From Catenovulum sediminis (lineage in GTDB: Bacteria; Pseudomonadota; Gammaproteobacteria; Enterobacterales; Alteromonadaceae): DNA of 64,000 nt. A program made the translations under genes and the position numbers. The DNA lies in NCBI RefSeq assembly GCF_007289895.1, contig NZ_CP041660.1, positions 2,480,001 to 2,544,000 of the forward strand. Reading direction: 5' to 3'. How positions within the stretch are numbered: the stretch's first letter is position 1; each line of letters begins with the position of its first letter. Below the pieces are notes generated by a model. The model saw only the letters and a program-made list of their open reading frames with translations. It was not told where the DNA came from and ran no database searches. Positions 18,091 through 26,846 of this stretch are shown here, piece after piece.

Positions 18091-18109
18091 TATTTCATTT
18101 TGTGAAATA
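18091..18109. promoter_or_regulatory. Candidate IlvY operator
   Basis: An inverted repeat TATTTCA (18091-18097), 5-bp spacer, TGAAATA (18103-18109) lies in the ilvC-ilvY divergent gap. It contains the T-N11-A pattern typical of LysR-type operators. It is 46 bp before the chosen ilvY start. IlvY of E. coli is known to bind this gap, repress itself and activate ilvC when inducer is present. Assignment is by position and pattern only. Confidence 0.5.
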
Positions 18110-18155
18110 AAAAGCTTGTCAAAATAAACATTGGTTGGTCATACAAGGCGCGCAA

Positions 18156-19037
18156 GTGGAACTTAAATCTTTAAAATGCTTTATACATTTAGCTGAAACT
18201 CTGCATTTTGCAAAAACCGCAGAAGCCATGCATACCAGTGCCCCGACGCTGAGCAGGCAAATTAAAAAGCTGGAAGAAGAGGCCGGCTGTGTTTTGCTTG
18301 AGCGCGATAATCGCAGTGTCGCCTTGACTGAGGCTGGTTTTCAGTTTTTGTCTTTTGCTCGGCAAACTTTGGATAATTGGCAGCAGTTTCAAAAGCATAC
18401 TCAAAAAAGTGTGCATGAGTTAAAAGGTCAGTTAAAAGTATTTTGCTCGGTGACGGCGTGTTACTCGCATATACCGCCCATTTTGGCGCGTTTGAATCAA
18501 AAACATCCCAATATTGAGATATTATTGGAAACTGGCGCGGCTTCATTGGCAATGAATAAAATTATACAAGGCGAAGTAGATATTGCTTTATCGGCCAGAC
18601 CTGACAACATGCCGAATAACATAGCGTTTCACTCAATCGATAGAATTTCAATGTCTTTGATAGGCCCTGCGATTGAATGTGATGTGCAACAAAAATTGAC
18701 CGTGGAGCAGCCTGATTGGCAGGCGATCCCCTTCATTATTGCAGATTCTGGATTTACCCGTACGCGAAGCGATAAATGGTTTCGTGCTCATCATATTAAA
18801 CCGAATATTTACGCAAGAGTTGCCGGTCATGAAGCGATTGTATCTATGGTTGCTTTAGGTTGTGGAATCGGCTTAGCGCCTGATATAGTGATCCAAAATA
18901 GTCCGGTACGCGATAAAGTGACCACGATTGATGCGGGAGCAGATATCGAACCTTTTGAGTTGGGGGTTTGTTGCTTACAAAAACATTTGGTCGAACCTTT
19001 AGTTGCGGCATTTTGGCAGGAAGCTGTCGCTGTGTAA
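18156..19037 (+). CDS. ilvY: LysR-type activator of ilvC
   Basis: From a GTG at 18156 the protein has 293 residues. An upstream TTG (18135) is possible, but the E. coli IlvY alignment begins at the GTG (VELKSLKCFIHLAETLHF), and AAGG lies 8 nt before it. The N-terminal winged helix contains TAEAMHTSAPTLSRQIKKLE. The effector domain shows FCSVTACYSHIPPIL and HEAIVSMVALGCGIGLAPDIV, both very like IlvY. It should sense acetolactate or acetohydroxybutyrate and switch on ilvC. The divergent placement supports this. Confidence 0.92.
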   Translation: MELKSLKCFIHLAETLHFAKTAEAMHTSAPTLSRQIKKLEEEAGCVLLERDNRSVALTEAGFQFLSFARQTLDNWQQFQKHTQKSVHELKGQLKVFCSVTACYSHIPPILARLNQKHPNIEILLETGAASLAMNKIIQGEVDIALSARPDNMPNNIAFHSIDRISMSLIGPAIECDVQQKLTVEQPDWQAIPFIIADSGFTRTRSDKWFRAHHIKPNIYARVAGHEAIVSMVALGCGIGLAPDIVIQNSPVRDKVTTIDAGADIEPFELGVCCLQKHLVEPLVAAFWQEAVAV

Positions 19038-19067
19038 GCGGCGACAGTTTGAACTTTAAAGGTACGT

Positions 19068-20507
19068 ATGCAATTTAATAATAGATTTTATCAAAATTTT
19101 TCAGGCCATTATCATGCGCAGTACCCAATGGCAATTCAAAATCCTAGAATGGTCTGTAAAAATCAAGCGTTAGCTGATTTTCTTGGGTTTAGTGACGACA
19201 GAATTACGGACGAGGCTTTTGTGCAAATCTTTTCCGGCCAATCGATAGTTGAAGGGATGCAGCCGTTAGCGCAAAAATATACAGGTCACCAATTTGGTTC
19301 TTACAATCCGGATTTAGGTGACGGTCGTGGTTTATTGTTAGGCGAAGTGCAAGCACAGGACAACTCTTTATGGGATTTGCATCTTAAAGGGGCAGGGCAA
19401 ACGCCTTATTCGCGTGGCGGTGATGGCCGTGCTGTGTTGCGCTCATCTATTCGAGAGTTTTTAGCCAGCGAAGCTTTATATCATTTAGGAATACCAACGA
19501 GTCGGGCACTGTGTGTTATTGTTGGGGATGATCCTGTCTATCGTGAAATAGAAGAAAAAGCGGCAATAACTACCCGCGTTTGTCAGTCACATATACGTTT
19601 TGGCCATTTTGAATACTTGTATCATACACAGCAGTTTGATGATTTAGATAAACTGATTCAGTTTACGATAGATGAATATTATCCGCAGTGCCGTGATGCG
19701 CAAGAGCCGGTTTTGCAGTTGATTACGGAAATAACGTTAAAAACTGCAGAAATGGTCGCGTTGTGGCAAGCATATGGTTTTTGTCATGGCGTGATGAATT
19801 CAGACAATATGTCAGTTCTGGGTATCACCTTTGATTTTGGCCCATTTGCTTTTTTAGATGATTACCAGCCAGATTTTATTTGTAATCATTCAGATCACAC
19901 TGGCCGCTACGCTTTTGATAAACAGCCGAGTATCGCACTTTGGAACTTAAATTGTTTAGCGCATGCTTTTTCCAATCATTTGTCGATTGATCAATTAAAA
20001 CAGGCTTTACAGCAATTCGAACCACATTTTATTCAGCTTTATAATGCTAAAATGCGACAAAAAATGGGGCTTTGTGAAGATAATCCGGATGCAAAACTAT
20101 TGATTTCTCAGCTGTTAACAATAATGAGAGCGCAACAGTTAGACTATACTAATACATGGCGTGGTTTAGCCGAAACTGAAGTGACGCAGCAAGCAGAATT
20201 ATTGGCCCTGTTGGGTGCCAGTGAAGAATCTAACGCATGGATTTCTTTGTATCAAGCTTCTATCCAAGCTCAAGGCGGAAAAGAAGCTGCACGTTTAAAA
20301 AAAATGCAGTTGCATAACCCCAAGTATATTTTACGCAATTATTTGTTACAGCAAGCGATTGAAGATGCTGAAAAAAATGATTTTAATGAAGTGCAAACTT
20401 TATATAAATTGTTAAAATCACCCTTTACGCAACAAGATGACAGCCTTCGTTACCAGCAGAGCGCTCCTGATTGGGCAAAAAAATTAGAAATATCATGCAG
20501 CAGTTAA
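19068..20507 (+). CDS. selO: Protein adenylyltransferase SelO (YdiU)
   Basis: A 479-residue pseudokinase-fold enzyme that transfers AMP to proteins, known from E. coli and eukaryotic SelO and linked to redox stress. Family motifs are YTGHQFGSYNPDLGDGRGLLL, HLKGAGQTPYSRGGDGRAVL, IREFLASEALYHLGIPTSRAL, the catalytic stretch HGVMNSDNMSVLG and the metal-binding DFGPFAFLDDY. The C-terminus ends in SCSS, as in bacterial SelO proteins, with Cys where the mitochondrial form has selenocysteine. Length matches E. coli YdiU. It overlaps the next small gene. Confidence 0.96.
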   Translation: MQFNNRFYQNFSGHYHAQYPMAIQNPRMVCKNQALADFLGFSDDRITDEAFVQIFSGQSIVEGMQPLAQKYTGHQFGSYNPDLGDGRGLLLGEVQAQDNSLWDLHLKGAGQTPYSRGGDGRAVLRSSIREFLASEALYHLGIPTSRALCVIVGDDPVYREIEEKAAITTRVCQSHIRFGHFEYLYHTQQFDDLDKLIQFTIDEYYPQCRDAQEPVLQLITEITLKTAEMVALWQAYGFCHGVMNSDNMSVLGITFDFGPFAFLDDYQPDFICNHSDHTGRYAFDKQPSIALWNLNCLAHAFSNHLSIDQLKQALQQFEPHFIQLYNAKMRQKMGLCEDNPDAKLLISQLLTIMRAQQLDYTNTWRGLAETEVTQQAELLALLGASEESNAWISLYQASIQAQGGKEAARLKKMQLHNPKYILRNYLLQQAIEDAEKNDFNEVQTLYKLLKSPFTQQDDSLRYQQSAPDWAKKLEISCSS

Positions 20508-20770
20508 ATTTAGTAGAGATGCGTACTCAGCAAGAATGTATTCAATGTATTTTTCAAGATGAAATTACATTTGAAAATGCAGTTGAATTAATACCTGAGT
20601 GGTTGGCTGGGCATAACTTAAAAATAATTGAATGTATTATCGGAGCAGACCGTATAAGCTGGCAATTGCAGGCTGATAAAGTCAGTTGGTTGCATTTTGA
20701 AGCCTTATCGCAGTCTGTATGGTTTGAAGGTGATATACAATCGATTGCACATTTTCTGGACCATTATTGA
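20495..20770 (+). CDS. Small protein, possibly DUF3630
   Basis: A 91-residue protein whose ATG lies 13 bp inside the end of selO, so it is probably co-translated. A later ATG (20519, MRTQQECIQ) is also possible. It has no signal peptide or membrane helix. It is acidic, with several Trp residues (LIPEWLAGHNLKI, ISWQLQADKVSWLHF). Length and composition resemble the DUF3630 family of gammaproteobacteria, but I am not sure. Function unknown. Confidence 0.6.
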   Translation: MQQLNLVEMRTQQECIQCIFQDEITFENAVELIPEWLAGHNLKIIECIIGADRISWQLQADKVSWLHFEALSQSVWFEGDIQSIAHFLDHY

Positions 20771-20834
20771 GTTGTTTTGGTTTGATCGTCAGTTTTATCG
20801 CAAATCTGCAAAATTTTGAACAAGAAATGAGTGA

Positions 20835-23750
20835 ATGATAAACAGAATAATTACGCTAATATTGCTCTTAACCTGTGCTGTCAGTCAGGTCCTTGCTAAA
20901 CCTGTTGTTGTATCTGAAATTGAACAGCAAAAGACGTTGGTTATCGGTGAGTATCTTACCTATCAAAGCCTACCAAAAGAGGTCACGCCAGATATTTTGG
21001 TGGAACGCTTTAATATTATCGGTTGGCAGAGTTTTGAAACGGAAATTCCGGTATTGCCATATAGCCAAAATGCTTATTGGTTGTATTTTGAACTAAAAAA
21101 TGATGCTAACCATAAAGCTGAATTCTTAATGGATTTCGCCTTTCCATTGTTAAACAATATCAGTGTCTATAGATTAGACGATAATAAAAAAGTTGAGCTA
21201 GTCGCACAATCTGATATCGAAACCCGTGTGAAAGATCGCAAATACCCTTCTGGTGGTTATATCTTCCCAATTTGGGTTGCCGAACAAAGCACCACTGGTT
21301 ATTTAATGCGGATTGAAAATGACAGTATGGTACAGGTTCCAGTCACCATTTATGTGCCGGAAGTTATACCGTACGAAAAAAGCAAAATCAGCTTTTGGCT
21401 GGGCGGCGGTTTAGCGATATTAATTGTATTGTCATTATTCTCAACCCTGATTTATGTATTAAGTGCCGAACGAAGTTTTATCTACTTTGCTACCTTTTCG
21501 TTCAGTTTCTTTTTTTATTATTGTGCAACAACGGGTTATCCAATTGAGTTTTTATGGCCAAATTATCTAGCCTACAGCAAAAATATCGCCATGTTGTCTT
21601 TAGGGGTTTCGTTAGCTGCACTCTCACTGTTTGCTATCGAGTTTTTACAACTTAGCAGTTCGAATAAAAAATTAGCCCGTATTGTTTTAGTTTTTACCGG
21701 CTGCAGTTTTATTGCCGGTATTTTTGGTTTGTTAATGAATCATGAATTGCAAATTCGTTTGCAACTTATCATGTTTTTAGCTTGTACCTCCTTGGTTTTA
21801 TATTCAGCTATTATGAGTTTGCAGACTAAGCGTAAAGGGGCATATCGATTTTTATTTTGTTTTGCCCTGATAACCATATCTTGCGCCTTATTTGCAGGTA
21901 ATCGCTTTGGTCTGATTGAGCGTAATTTTGTAACTGAGTACAGTTTGTTAGGGTCACAATTTTTAGCTTTTATTATTCTATTTGATGCCCTGTCAGAACG
22001 CATTCGCATTGAACGGAGCAAAAGGCTGCAAGCTCAGATTGAATCAATGCATCATTATCAGCAATTTTACGATATTTATGAAAACGCAGTTGAAGCGCAT
22101 TTTTCAACGACAGAAGATGGGCGCTTGTTACGTGCTAATAAGGCGTTTTATGAGCTGTTAGGTTATCAAAGTTTTGAGCAGCTTCTGGAAAACGTAAAAA
22201 ACATTACTGATTTATACCTTGTACCGTCAGAACGAGAAAAACTCATTGCTAAATCGCGTGAGTTTGGGCGTGTATTTAGTTTTGATACTCAGTGGCGACG
22301 TGGCAATGGAAAAAAAATATGGGTTTCTATCAACCTAAGATATGAAGCCGAGTCACCCGATGGACCAGTATTGATAGGCTCACTGATTGATATTAGCCAA
22401 AAGAAGAAAGCAGACAGACAACTACAGTTTCTTGCCGCGCATGATTCATTAACGGGTTTGTTAAATCGTCGAGAATTTGAAAGGTTACTGAATGACGCTT
22501 TGGTCGAGTGTAGCTCCAATGGTGCCAAGCATACTCTGTTATATATGGATCTAGACCAGTTTAAAGTGGTGAACGATACCTGTGGTCACAAAGCAGGTGA
22601 TATTTTGTTGCGCCAGTTAACAGATGAGTTAAAGGATGTTGTTGGTGACAGTGGTTTAATCGCTCGCTTAGGTGGCGATGAGTTTGGTGTTTTGTTGCAT
22701 CACAAAATTGATGATGAAGCTTTTGTGATCGCATTTCGCTTAAAACAGGCCGTGCAGGATTTTAGATTTGTTTGGGAAGGCCGAGTGTTTACCTTAGGCG
22801 TTAGTATTGGTTTAGTTGAGGTTAATGAAGAAAACAACTTTATTGATGAGGTGTTAAGTATTGCCGATACAGCCTGTTATGCTGCAAAAGAAAGAGGTCG
22901 TAACCGTATTCATGCTTACACAGAATCAGATAAAGATGTGAAGCAGCGACATAATGAAATGCAGCAAATTGCTAAGATAAATGAAGCACTGAGCGAAGAC
23001 AGGTTTAAATTACAATGCCAGCTTATTTACAATATGCAAAAAACTGGCGAGCCTCTGCATTATGAAATTCTGATTCGAATGTTTGACAGTGATAATAATT
23101 TGGTCCCGCCCGGCATGTTTTTGCCAGCTGCAGAACGTTATGGCTTGATGTCTCAAATTGATAAATGGGTGATAAATCATTATTTTGAATGGTTGCATAA
23201 CAACCCTACACATATGCAGCAATTGGGGAAATGTGCAATCAATTTATCTGGCCCCTCGTTAGCTGATGAAGATATGCAAAGTTATATTTTGGATTGTTTT
23301 CACAAATATCAGATACCGCATGAAAAGATTTGCTTTGAAATAACAGAATCCATGGCGATCCAACAACTGGATGCAACATTGAGTTTTATTCAGTGCTTTA
23401 GAGACTTGGGCTGTTCATTTGCGCTAGATGATTTTGGTAGTGGATTTTCATCCTATGGGTATTTAAAAAATCTGCCGGTGGATTATCTAAAAATCGATGG
23501 TAGTTTTGTCAAAGATATGCTGGTCGATCCAATCGACAGAGCTATGGTTAAGTCGATTTACGAAGTTGCTAAAGCAATTGGTATGCAAACAGTGGCTGAG
23601 TTTGTTGAGTCTGAAGATATCTTGGCAGACTTGCGTAGTATAGGGATTAATTTTGGCCAGGGTTACGGCATTGCCAAACCTATGGGATTGGAAGAATTTG
23701 TCGAAAAGTTTGGCAAAAAAACGAAAACAGATGATAGGCAGAATAGATGA
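20835..23750 (+). CDS. 7TMR-DISM receptor with PAS, GGDEF and EAL domains
   Basis: This 971-residue c-di-GMP protein begins with a signal peptide (~1-21). A periplasmic 7TMR-DISM sensor (~30-175) and seven membrane helices (~185-390) follow, then a PAS domain (~410-535). The GGDEF domain has the intact signature LARLGGDEFGVLL. The EAL domain carries EIL in place of EAL (HYEILIRMF). Its other key segments are kept: CFEITESMA, LDDFGSGFSSY, YLKIDGSFVKDM, and TVAEFVES. Both synthesis and breakdown are possible. The extracellular module in this family is thought to bind carbohydrate or other small ligands. It overlaps the next gene by 4 bp (ATGA). Confidence 0.93.
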   Translation: MINRIITLILLLTCAVSQVLAKPVVVSEIEQQKTLVIGEYLTYQSLPKEVTPDILVERFNIIGWQSFETEIPVLPYSQNAYWLYFELKNDANHKAEFLMDFAFPLLNNISVYRLDDNKKVELVAQSDIETRVKDRKYPSGGYIFPIWVAEQSTTGYLMRIENDSMVQVPVTIYVPEVIPYEKSKISFWLGGGLAILIVLSLFSTLIYVLSAERSFIYFATFSFSFFFYYCATTGYPIEFLWPNYLAYSKNIAMLSLGVSLAALSLFAIEFLQLSSSNKKLARIVLVFTGCSFIAGIFGLLMNHELQIRLQLIMFLACTSLVLYSAIMSLQTKRKGAYRFLFCFALITISCALFAGNRFGLIERNFVTEYSLLGSQFLAFIILFDALSERIRIERSKRLQAQIESMHHYQQFYDIYENAVEAHFSTTEDGRLLRANKAFYELLGYQSFEQLLENVKNITDLYLVPSEREKLIAKSREFGRVFSFDTQWRRGNGKKIWVSINLRYEAESPDGPVLIGSLIDISQKKKADRQLQFLAAHDSLTGLLNRREFERLLNDALVECSSNGAKHTLLYMDLDQFKVVNDTCGHKAGDILLRQLTDELKDVVGDSGLIARLGGDEFGVLLHHKIDDEAFVIAFRLKQAVQDFRFVWEGRVFTLGVSIGLVEVNEENNFIDEVLSIADTACYAAKERGRNRIHAYTESDKDVKQRHNEMQQIAKINEALSEDRFKLQCQLIYNMQKTGEPLHYEILIRMFDSDNNLVPPGMFLPAAERYGLMSQIDKWVINHYFEWLHNNPTHMQQLGKCAINLSGPSLADEDMQSYILDCFHKYQIPHEKICFEITESMAIQQLDATLSFIQCFRDLGCSFALDDFGSGFSSYGYLKNLPVDYLKIDGSFVKDMLVDPIDRAMVKSIYEVAKAIGMQTVAEFVESEDILADLRSIGINFGQGYGIAKPMGLEEFVEKFGKKTKTDDRQNR

Positions 23751-24544
23751 AAAATCGGTTAACAATATGCTCTATTGTCGGCTATATGTGTTTTGTTAGC
23801 TTTATCGTTGAAGCGGCACAAACAGCAAACACCAACTCTTTATGTACGGCTGAACGTTATGACAGCAAAGGCGTTGTCAAACAGCTTATTGATACAGACA
23901 GTGTTGAGCTTACTAATGGGCAGGTTGTGCGGTTAATTGGTGTGCAGGCTGTGAGCCGCAATCTGAAAGCTATTAATCAGCAGTTTGAAACGGCAAATTG
24001 GGCGCAGTCGCAAGCACAGCAGATTTTACCCGCCAACACTGAGGTACATCTGGTATTAGATCAACAATTGGTTGATTTAGATAACCGATTATTGGCCCAT
24101 ATGTTTACCTCTTCTGGTACAAATGTGCAGCAGAAAATATTAGCAGAAGGGTTAGCAGAAGCTGCGATTGAACAACCGAATACATTATTTTGGCGTTGTT
24201 ATTATCAAGCTGAAGTGAATGCGCTTAAAGCTCAGCGTGGTATATGGCAGCATCAGGCTTTTCAGCCAAAAGCTGCAAATTTAGCGCGCCACAGCAGTGA
24301 AATAATACAAAACTGGCAGGGCAAACTAGATAGAGTTTTTCATCAGCATGGCGCAACATGGTTGGTTTTAAATGATTGGCTGTACGTTAAAGTGGATGAT
24401 GCAGTAAAACGTTCAGTATTTGCTAAAACCCATTTTGAAAATCTCAAAGGGCAAAGTTTAATCGTTAAAAGTACTGTGGGTTATCAAAAGGGGCGATGGC
24501 AAGCAGAACTATTTGAAGCTTGGCAATTGATTGTAGAAAAATAG
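23747..24544 (+). CDS. Exported SNase-like protein with altered active site
   Basis: A 265-residue protein with a signal peptide (~1-23) and a staphylococcal-nuclease-like OB fold at ~33-170 (VVKQLIDTDSVELTNGQVVRLIGVQAV, then DNRLLAHMF). The two Arg positions are recognisable, but the usual catalytic Glu after LIGID(A/T)PE is absent (LIGVQAVSRN). Nuclease activity is therefore doubtful and a binding role is more likely. A second domain (~185-265) ends the protein. Its start overlaps the GGDEF/EAL stop (ATGA), so it is probably made together with that receptor. Confidence 0.7.
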   Translation: MKNRLTICSIVGYMCFVSFIVEAAQTANTNSLCTAERYDSKGVVKQLIDTDSVELTNGQVVRLIGVQAVSRNLKAINQQFETANWAQSQAQQILPANTEVHLVLDQQLVDLDNRLLAHMFTSSGTNVQQKILAEGLAEAAIEQPNTLFWRCYYQAEVNALKAQRGIWQHQAFQPKAANLARHSSEIIQNWQGKLDRVFHQHGATWLVLNDWLYVKVDDAVKRSVFAKTHFENLKGQSLIVKSTVGYQKGRWQAELFEAWQLIVEK

Positions 24545-24630
24545 CGTTATTTCTCGCTTGCAACTTTTTATTATCCTGCCACAATCAAATAAACATTGTT
24601 GGAATTCAATTGGATACAGGACAGTTCTAA

Positions 24631-25869
24631 ATGTCAGATTTTCGTCAGCAAGCCTTGGATTATCACGAAAAGCCGACACCGGGTAAAATCAGTGTCGAGT
24701 TGTCAAAACCCGCAGAAACATCTGCAGATTTAGCGCTGGCTTATAGCCCCGGAGTTGCTGAACCTGTCAGAGAAATTGCAGCAAACCCAGAAGAAGCCTA
24801 TCGATACACTGCTAAAGGTAATCTGGTTGCGGTTATTTCGAACGGTACAGCCGTATTAGGTTTGGGAAATTTAGGGCCTTTGGCGTCAAAACCTGTGATG
24901 GAAGGTAAAGCTCTATTATTTAAAAGGTTTGCCGGTTTAGATTCAATCGATATTGAAGTTAAACACCGAACCACTGAAGAGTTTATCAATACGGTTGCCA
25001 GCATAGCCGACACTTTTGGCGGTATTAACCTTGAAGATATTAAAGCACCAGAGTGTTTTGAGATTGAACGAGCGCTCAAAGAAAAGTGTAACATTCCCGT
25101 TTTCCATGATGATCAGCATGGTACAGCCATTGTTACCGCGGCAGGTATGTTAAATGCGCTTGAAATTCAAGGTAAGTGTATTAGCGAAGTGATAATTGTT
25201 TGTATGGGAGCGGGCGCCGCAGCCGTTGCTTGTATGGAACTGTTGATCAAGTGTGGTGCGCAGCGCGAACGTATTTATATGTTAGATCGTAAAGGTGTTA
25301 TTCATACCCGTCGTGAAGATTTAACAGAGCATAAAAAGTTGTTTGCTAATAATACAGACAGACGCACTTTGGAAGATGCTCTAACCGGAGCTGATGTCTT
25401 TGTCGGTGTATCAGGGCCGGATGTGTTACCACCAGAAGCGCTGAAGTTGATGAATGATAATCCTGTGGTATTTGCCTGTTCTAACCCAGATCCGGAAATT
25501 CGTCCCGAATTAGCTTTAGCGGTGCGCGACGATTTAATCATGGCGACCGGTCGTTCAGATTATCCGAATCAGGTGAATAATGTTTTGTGCTTTCCGTTTA
25601 TTTTCCGCGGGGCGTTAGATGTTCGAGCGACAGAAATTAATGATGAAATGAAGGTCGCGGCCGTTGAGGCAATTAAGCAATTAACGCGAGAAGAGGTTCC
25701 GGAAGCTGTTATTAAGGCAAGTGGCGGTAAGAAACTGACATTTGGTCGTGATTATATTATTCCCAAGCCAATGGATCCAAGATTGTTGCAACGGGTTGCC
25801 AAAGCGGTGGCTATCGCCGCAGTAGAGTCAGGTGCAGCACAAATTGGTTTGCCAGATAAATATTTGTAG
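24631..25869 (+). CDS. Malic enzyme, short form without phosphotransacetylase domain
   Basis: A 412-residue enzyme that oxidatively decarboxylates malate to pyruvate with NAD(P)+. It matches the N-terminal half of E. coli MaeB (759 residues) but lacks the C-terminal phosphotransacetylase-like domain, as in many short forms. Motifs are LALAYSPGVAEPVREI, NGTAVLGLGNLGPLASKPVMEGK, the metal-binding ECFEIERAL and FHDDQHGTAIV, and the nucleotide fold VCMGAGAAAVACMELL. GGACAG precedes the ATG. A bidirectional terminator follows. I infer NADP preference from MaeB but cannot prove it. Confidence 0.93.
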   Translation: MSDFRQQALDYHEKPTPGKISVELSKPAETSADLALAYSPGVAEPVREIAANPEEAYRYTAKGNLVAVISNGTAVLGLGNLGPLASKPVMEGKALLFKRFAGLDSIDIEVKHRTTEEFINTVASIADTFGGINLEDIKAPECFEIERALKEKCNIPVFHDDQHGTAIVTAAGMLNALEIQGKCISEVIIVCMGAGAAAVACMELLIKCGAQRERIYMLDRKGVIHTRREDLTEHKKLFANNTDRRTLEDALTGADVFVGVSGPDVLPPEALKLMNDNPVVFACSNPDPEIRPELALAVRDDLIMATGRSDYPNQVNNVLCFPFIFRGALDVRATEINDEMKVAAVEAIKQLTREEVPEAVIKASGGKKLTFGRDYIIPKPMDPRLLQRVAKAVAIAAVESGAAQIGLPDKYL

Positions 25870-25902
25870 ATAGTATTTTTAGAGTTATTGTCGATTAAAA
25901 TC

Positions 25903-25929
25903 AAAAAAGGCGCCATCGGCGCCTTTTTT
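25903..25929. terminator. Bidirectional terminator between malic enzyme and rpmE
   Basis: GGCGCC (25909-25914), a 3-nt loop, and GGCGCC (25918-25923) form a tight GC stem flanked by A6 and T6. It can stop the malic enzyme transcript on the plus strand and the rpmE transcript on the minus strand. Confidence 0.9.
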
Positions 25930-25947
25930 CTATACGGTTTATGCCAC

Positions 25948-26163
25948 TTATTTTTTAGTGCTAAGTGAACCAAAACGTTTGTTGAAGCGATCAACACGAC
26001 CACCTGTATCAACAACACGCTGCTTACCAGTATAGAACGGGTGACATGCTGAGCATACGTCTAAGTAGATTTCTTTACCTAAAGTAGAACGTGTTTCAAT
26101 TACATTACCGCATGAGCATGTTGCTTTTAATACTTTATATTCAGGATGGATGCCTGCTTTCAT
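25948..26163 (-). CDS. rpmE: 50S ribosomal protein L31, zinc-binding type
   Basis: A 71-residue ribosomal protein that bridges the large and small subunits. It keeps the zinc ligands Cys16 and Cys18 (CSC) and Cys37 and Cys40 (CSAC), so it is the zinc-containing type, not the zinc-free paralogue made in zinc starvation. The core [25 protein letters not shown] is typical. It is a single gene, with a good terminator 20 bp downstream. Confidence 0.98.
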   Translation of the reverse strand: MKAGIHPEYKVLKATCSCGNVIETRSTLGKEIYLDVCSACHPFYTGKQRVVDTGGRVDRFNKRFGSLSTKK

Positions 26164-26295
26164 TTGGATGACCTCTGTTTGGGCCGTATAGCCACTCGCG
26201 CCAAACTATCAAGCTCGCCGAGTACCACACGTGATTAATAAATTATAGGGCGCGGATTTTAATTTAAGGTGGTTATTTATGCAAGTATTTTCAAC

Positions 26296-26845
26296 TAAAA
26301 TGTAGGTCGCTACTCGAAGCTTAAAGCTAAAATGTAGGTCGTGGCTTTAGCCCGACAAATCTTGCAGTATGCACGATGTTGAAATAAAAATTGCCGCCCT
26401 AAAGGGCCGACCAGTGCAGCTCGAAGCTCGAAGCTCGAAACTTAAAGCTAAAATGTAGGTCGTGGCTTTAGCCCGACAAATCTTGCAGTATGCGCGATGT
26501 CGAAATAAAAATTGTCGCCCTAAAGGGCCGACCTACACAGCTCAAAGCTCGTCGCTCGAAGCTTAAAGCTAAAATGTAGGTCGTGGCTTTAGCCCGACAA
26601 ATCTTGCAGTATGCACGATGTTGAATGAAAAATTTTCGCCCTAAAGGGCCGACCTACACAGCTCGAAGCTTAAAGCTAAAATGTAGGTCGTGGCTTTAGC
26701 CCGACAAATCTTGCAGTATGCACGATGTCGAAATAAAAATTGTCGCCCTAAAGGGCCGACCTACACAGCTCGCAATAAAAATTGTCGCCCTAAAGGGCCG
26801 ACCTACACAGCTCGCTGCTCGCTGCTCGTCGCTCGATGCTCAAAG
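26296..26845. repeat. Large REP-like and heptamer repeat cluster
   Basis: About five copies of a module: GTAGGTCGTGGCTTTAGCCC, a spacer with AATCTTGCAGTATGCACGAT, an inverted partner GTCGCCCTAAAGGGCCGACC, then degenerate heptamers (AGCTCGA, AGCTTAA). Starts of the forward units lie near 26334, 26456, 26577 and 26684; a truncated one is at ~26301, and a lone inverted partner near 26780. Short open frames inside are repeat artefacts. The cluster lies between rpmE and rrtA and ends near the rrtA stop. Confidence 0.92.
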
Positions 26846-26846
26846 C

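Noticed and set aside
17909-18155. Attenuator with a leader peptide before ilvC
   Set aside because: No short frame rich in Val, Ile or Leu codons and no terminator hairpin were seen; divergent ilvY explains control.
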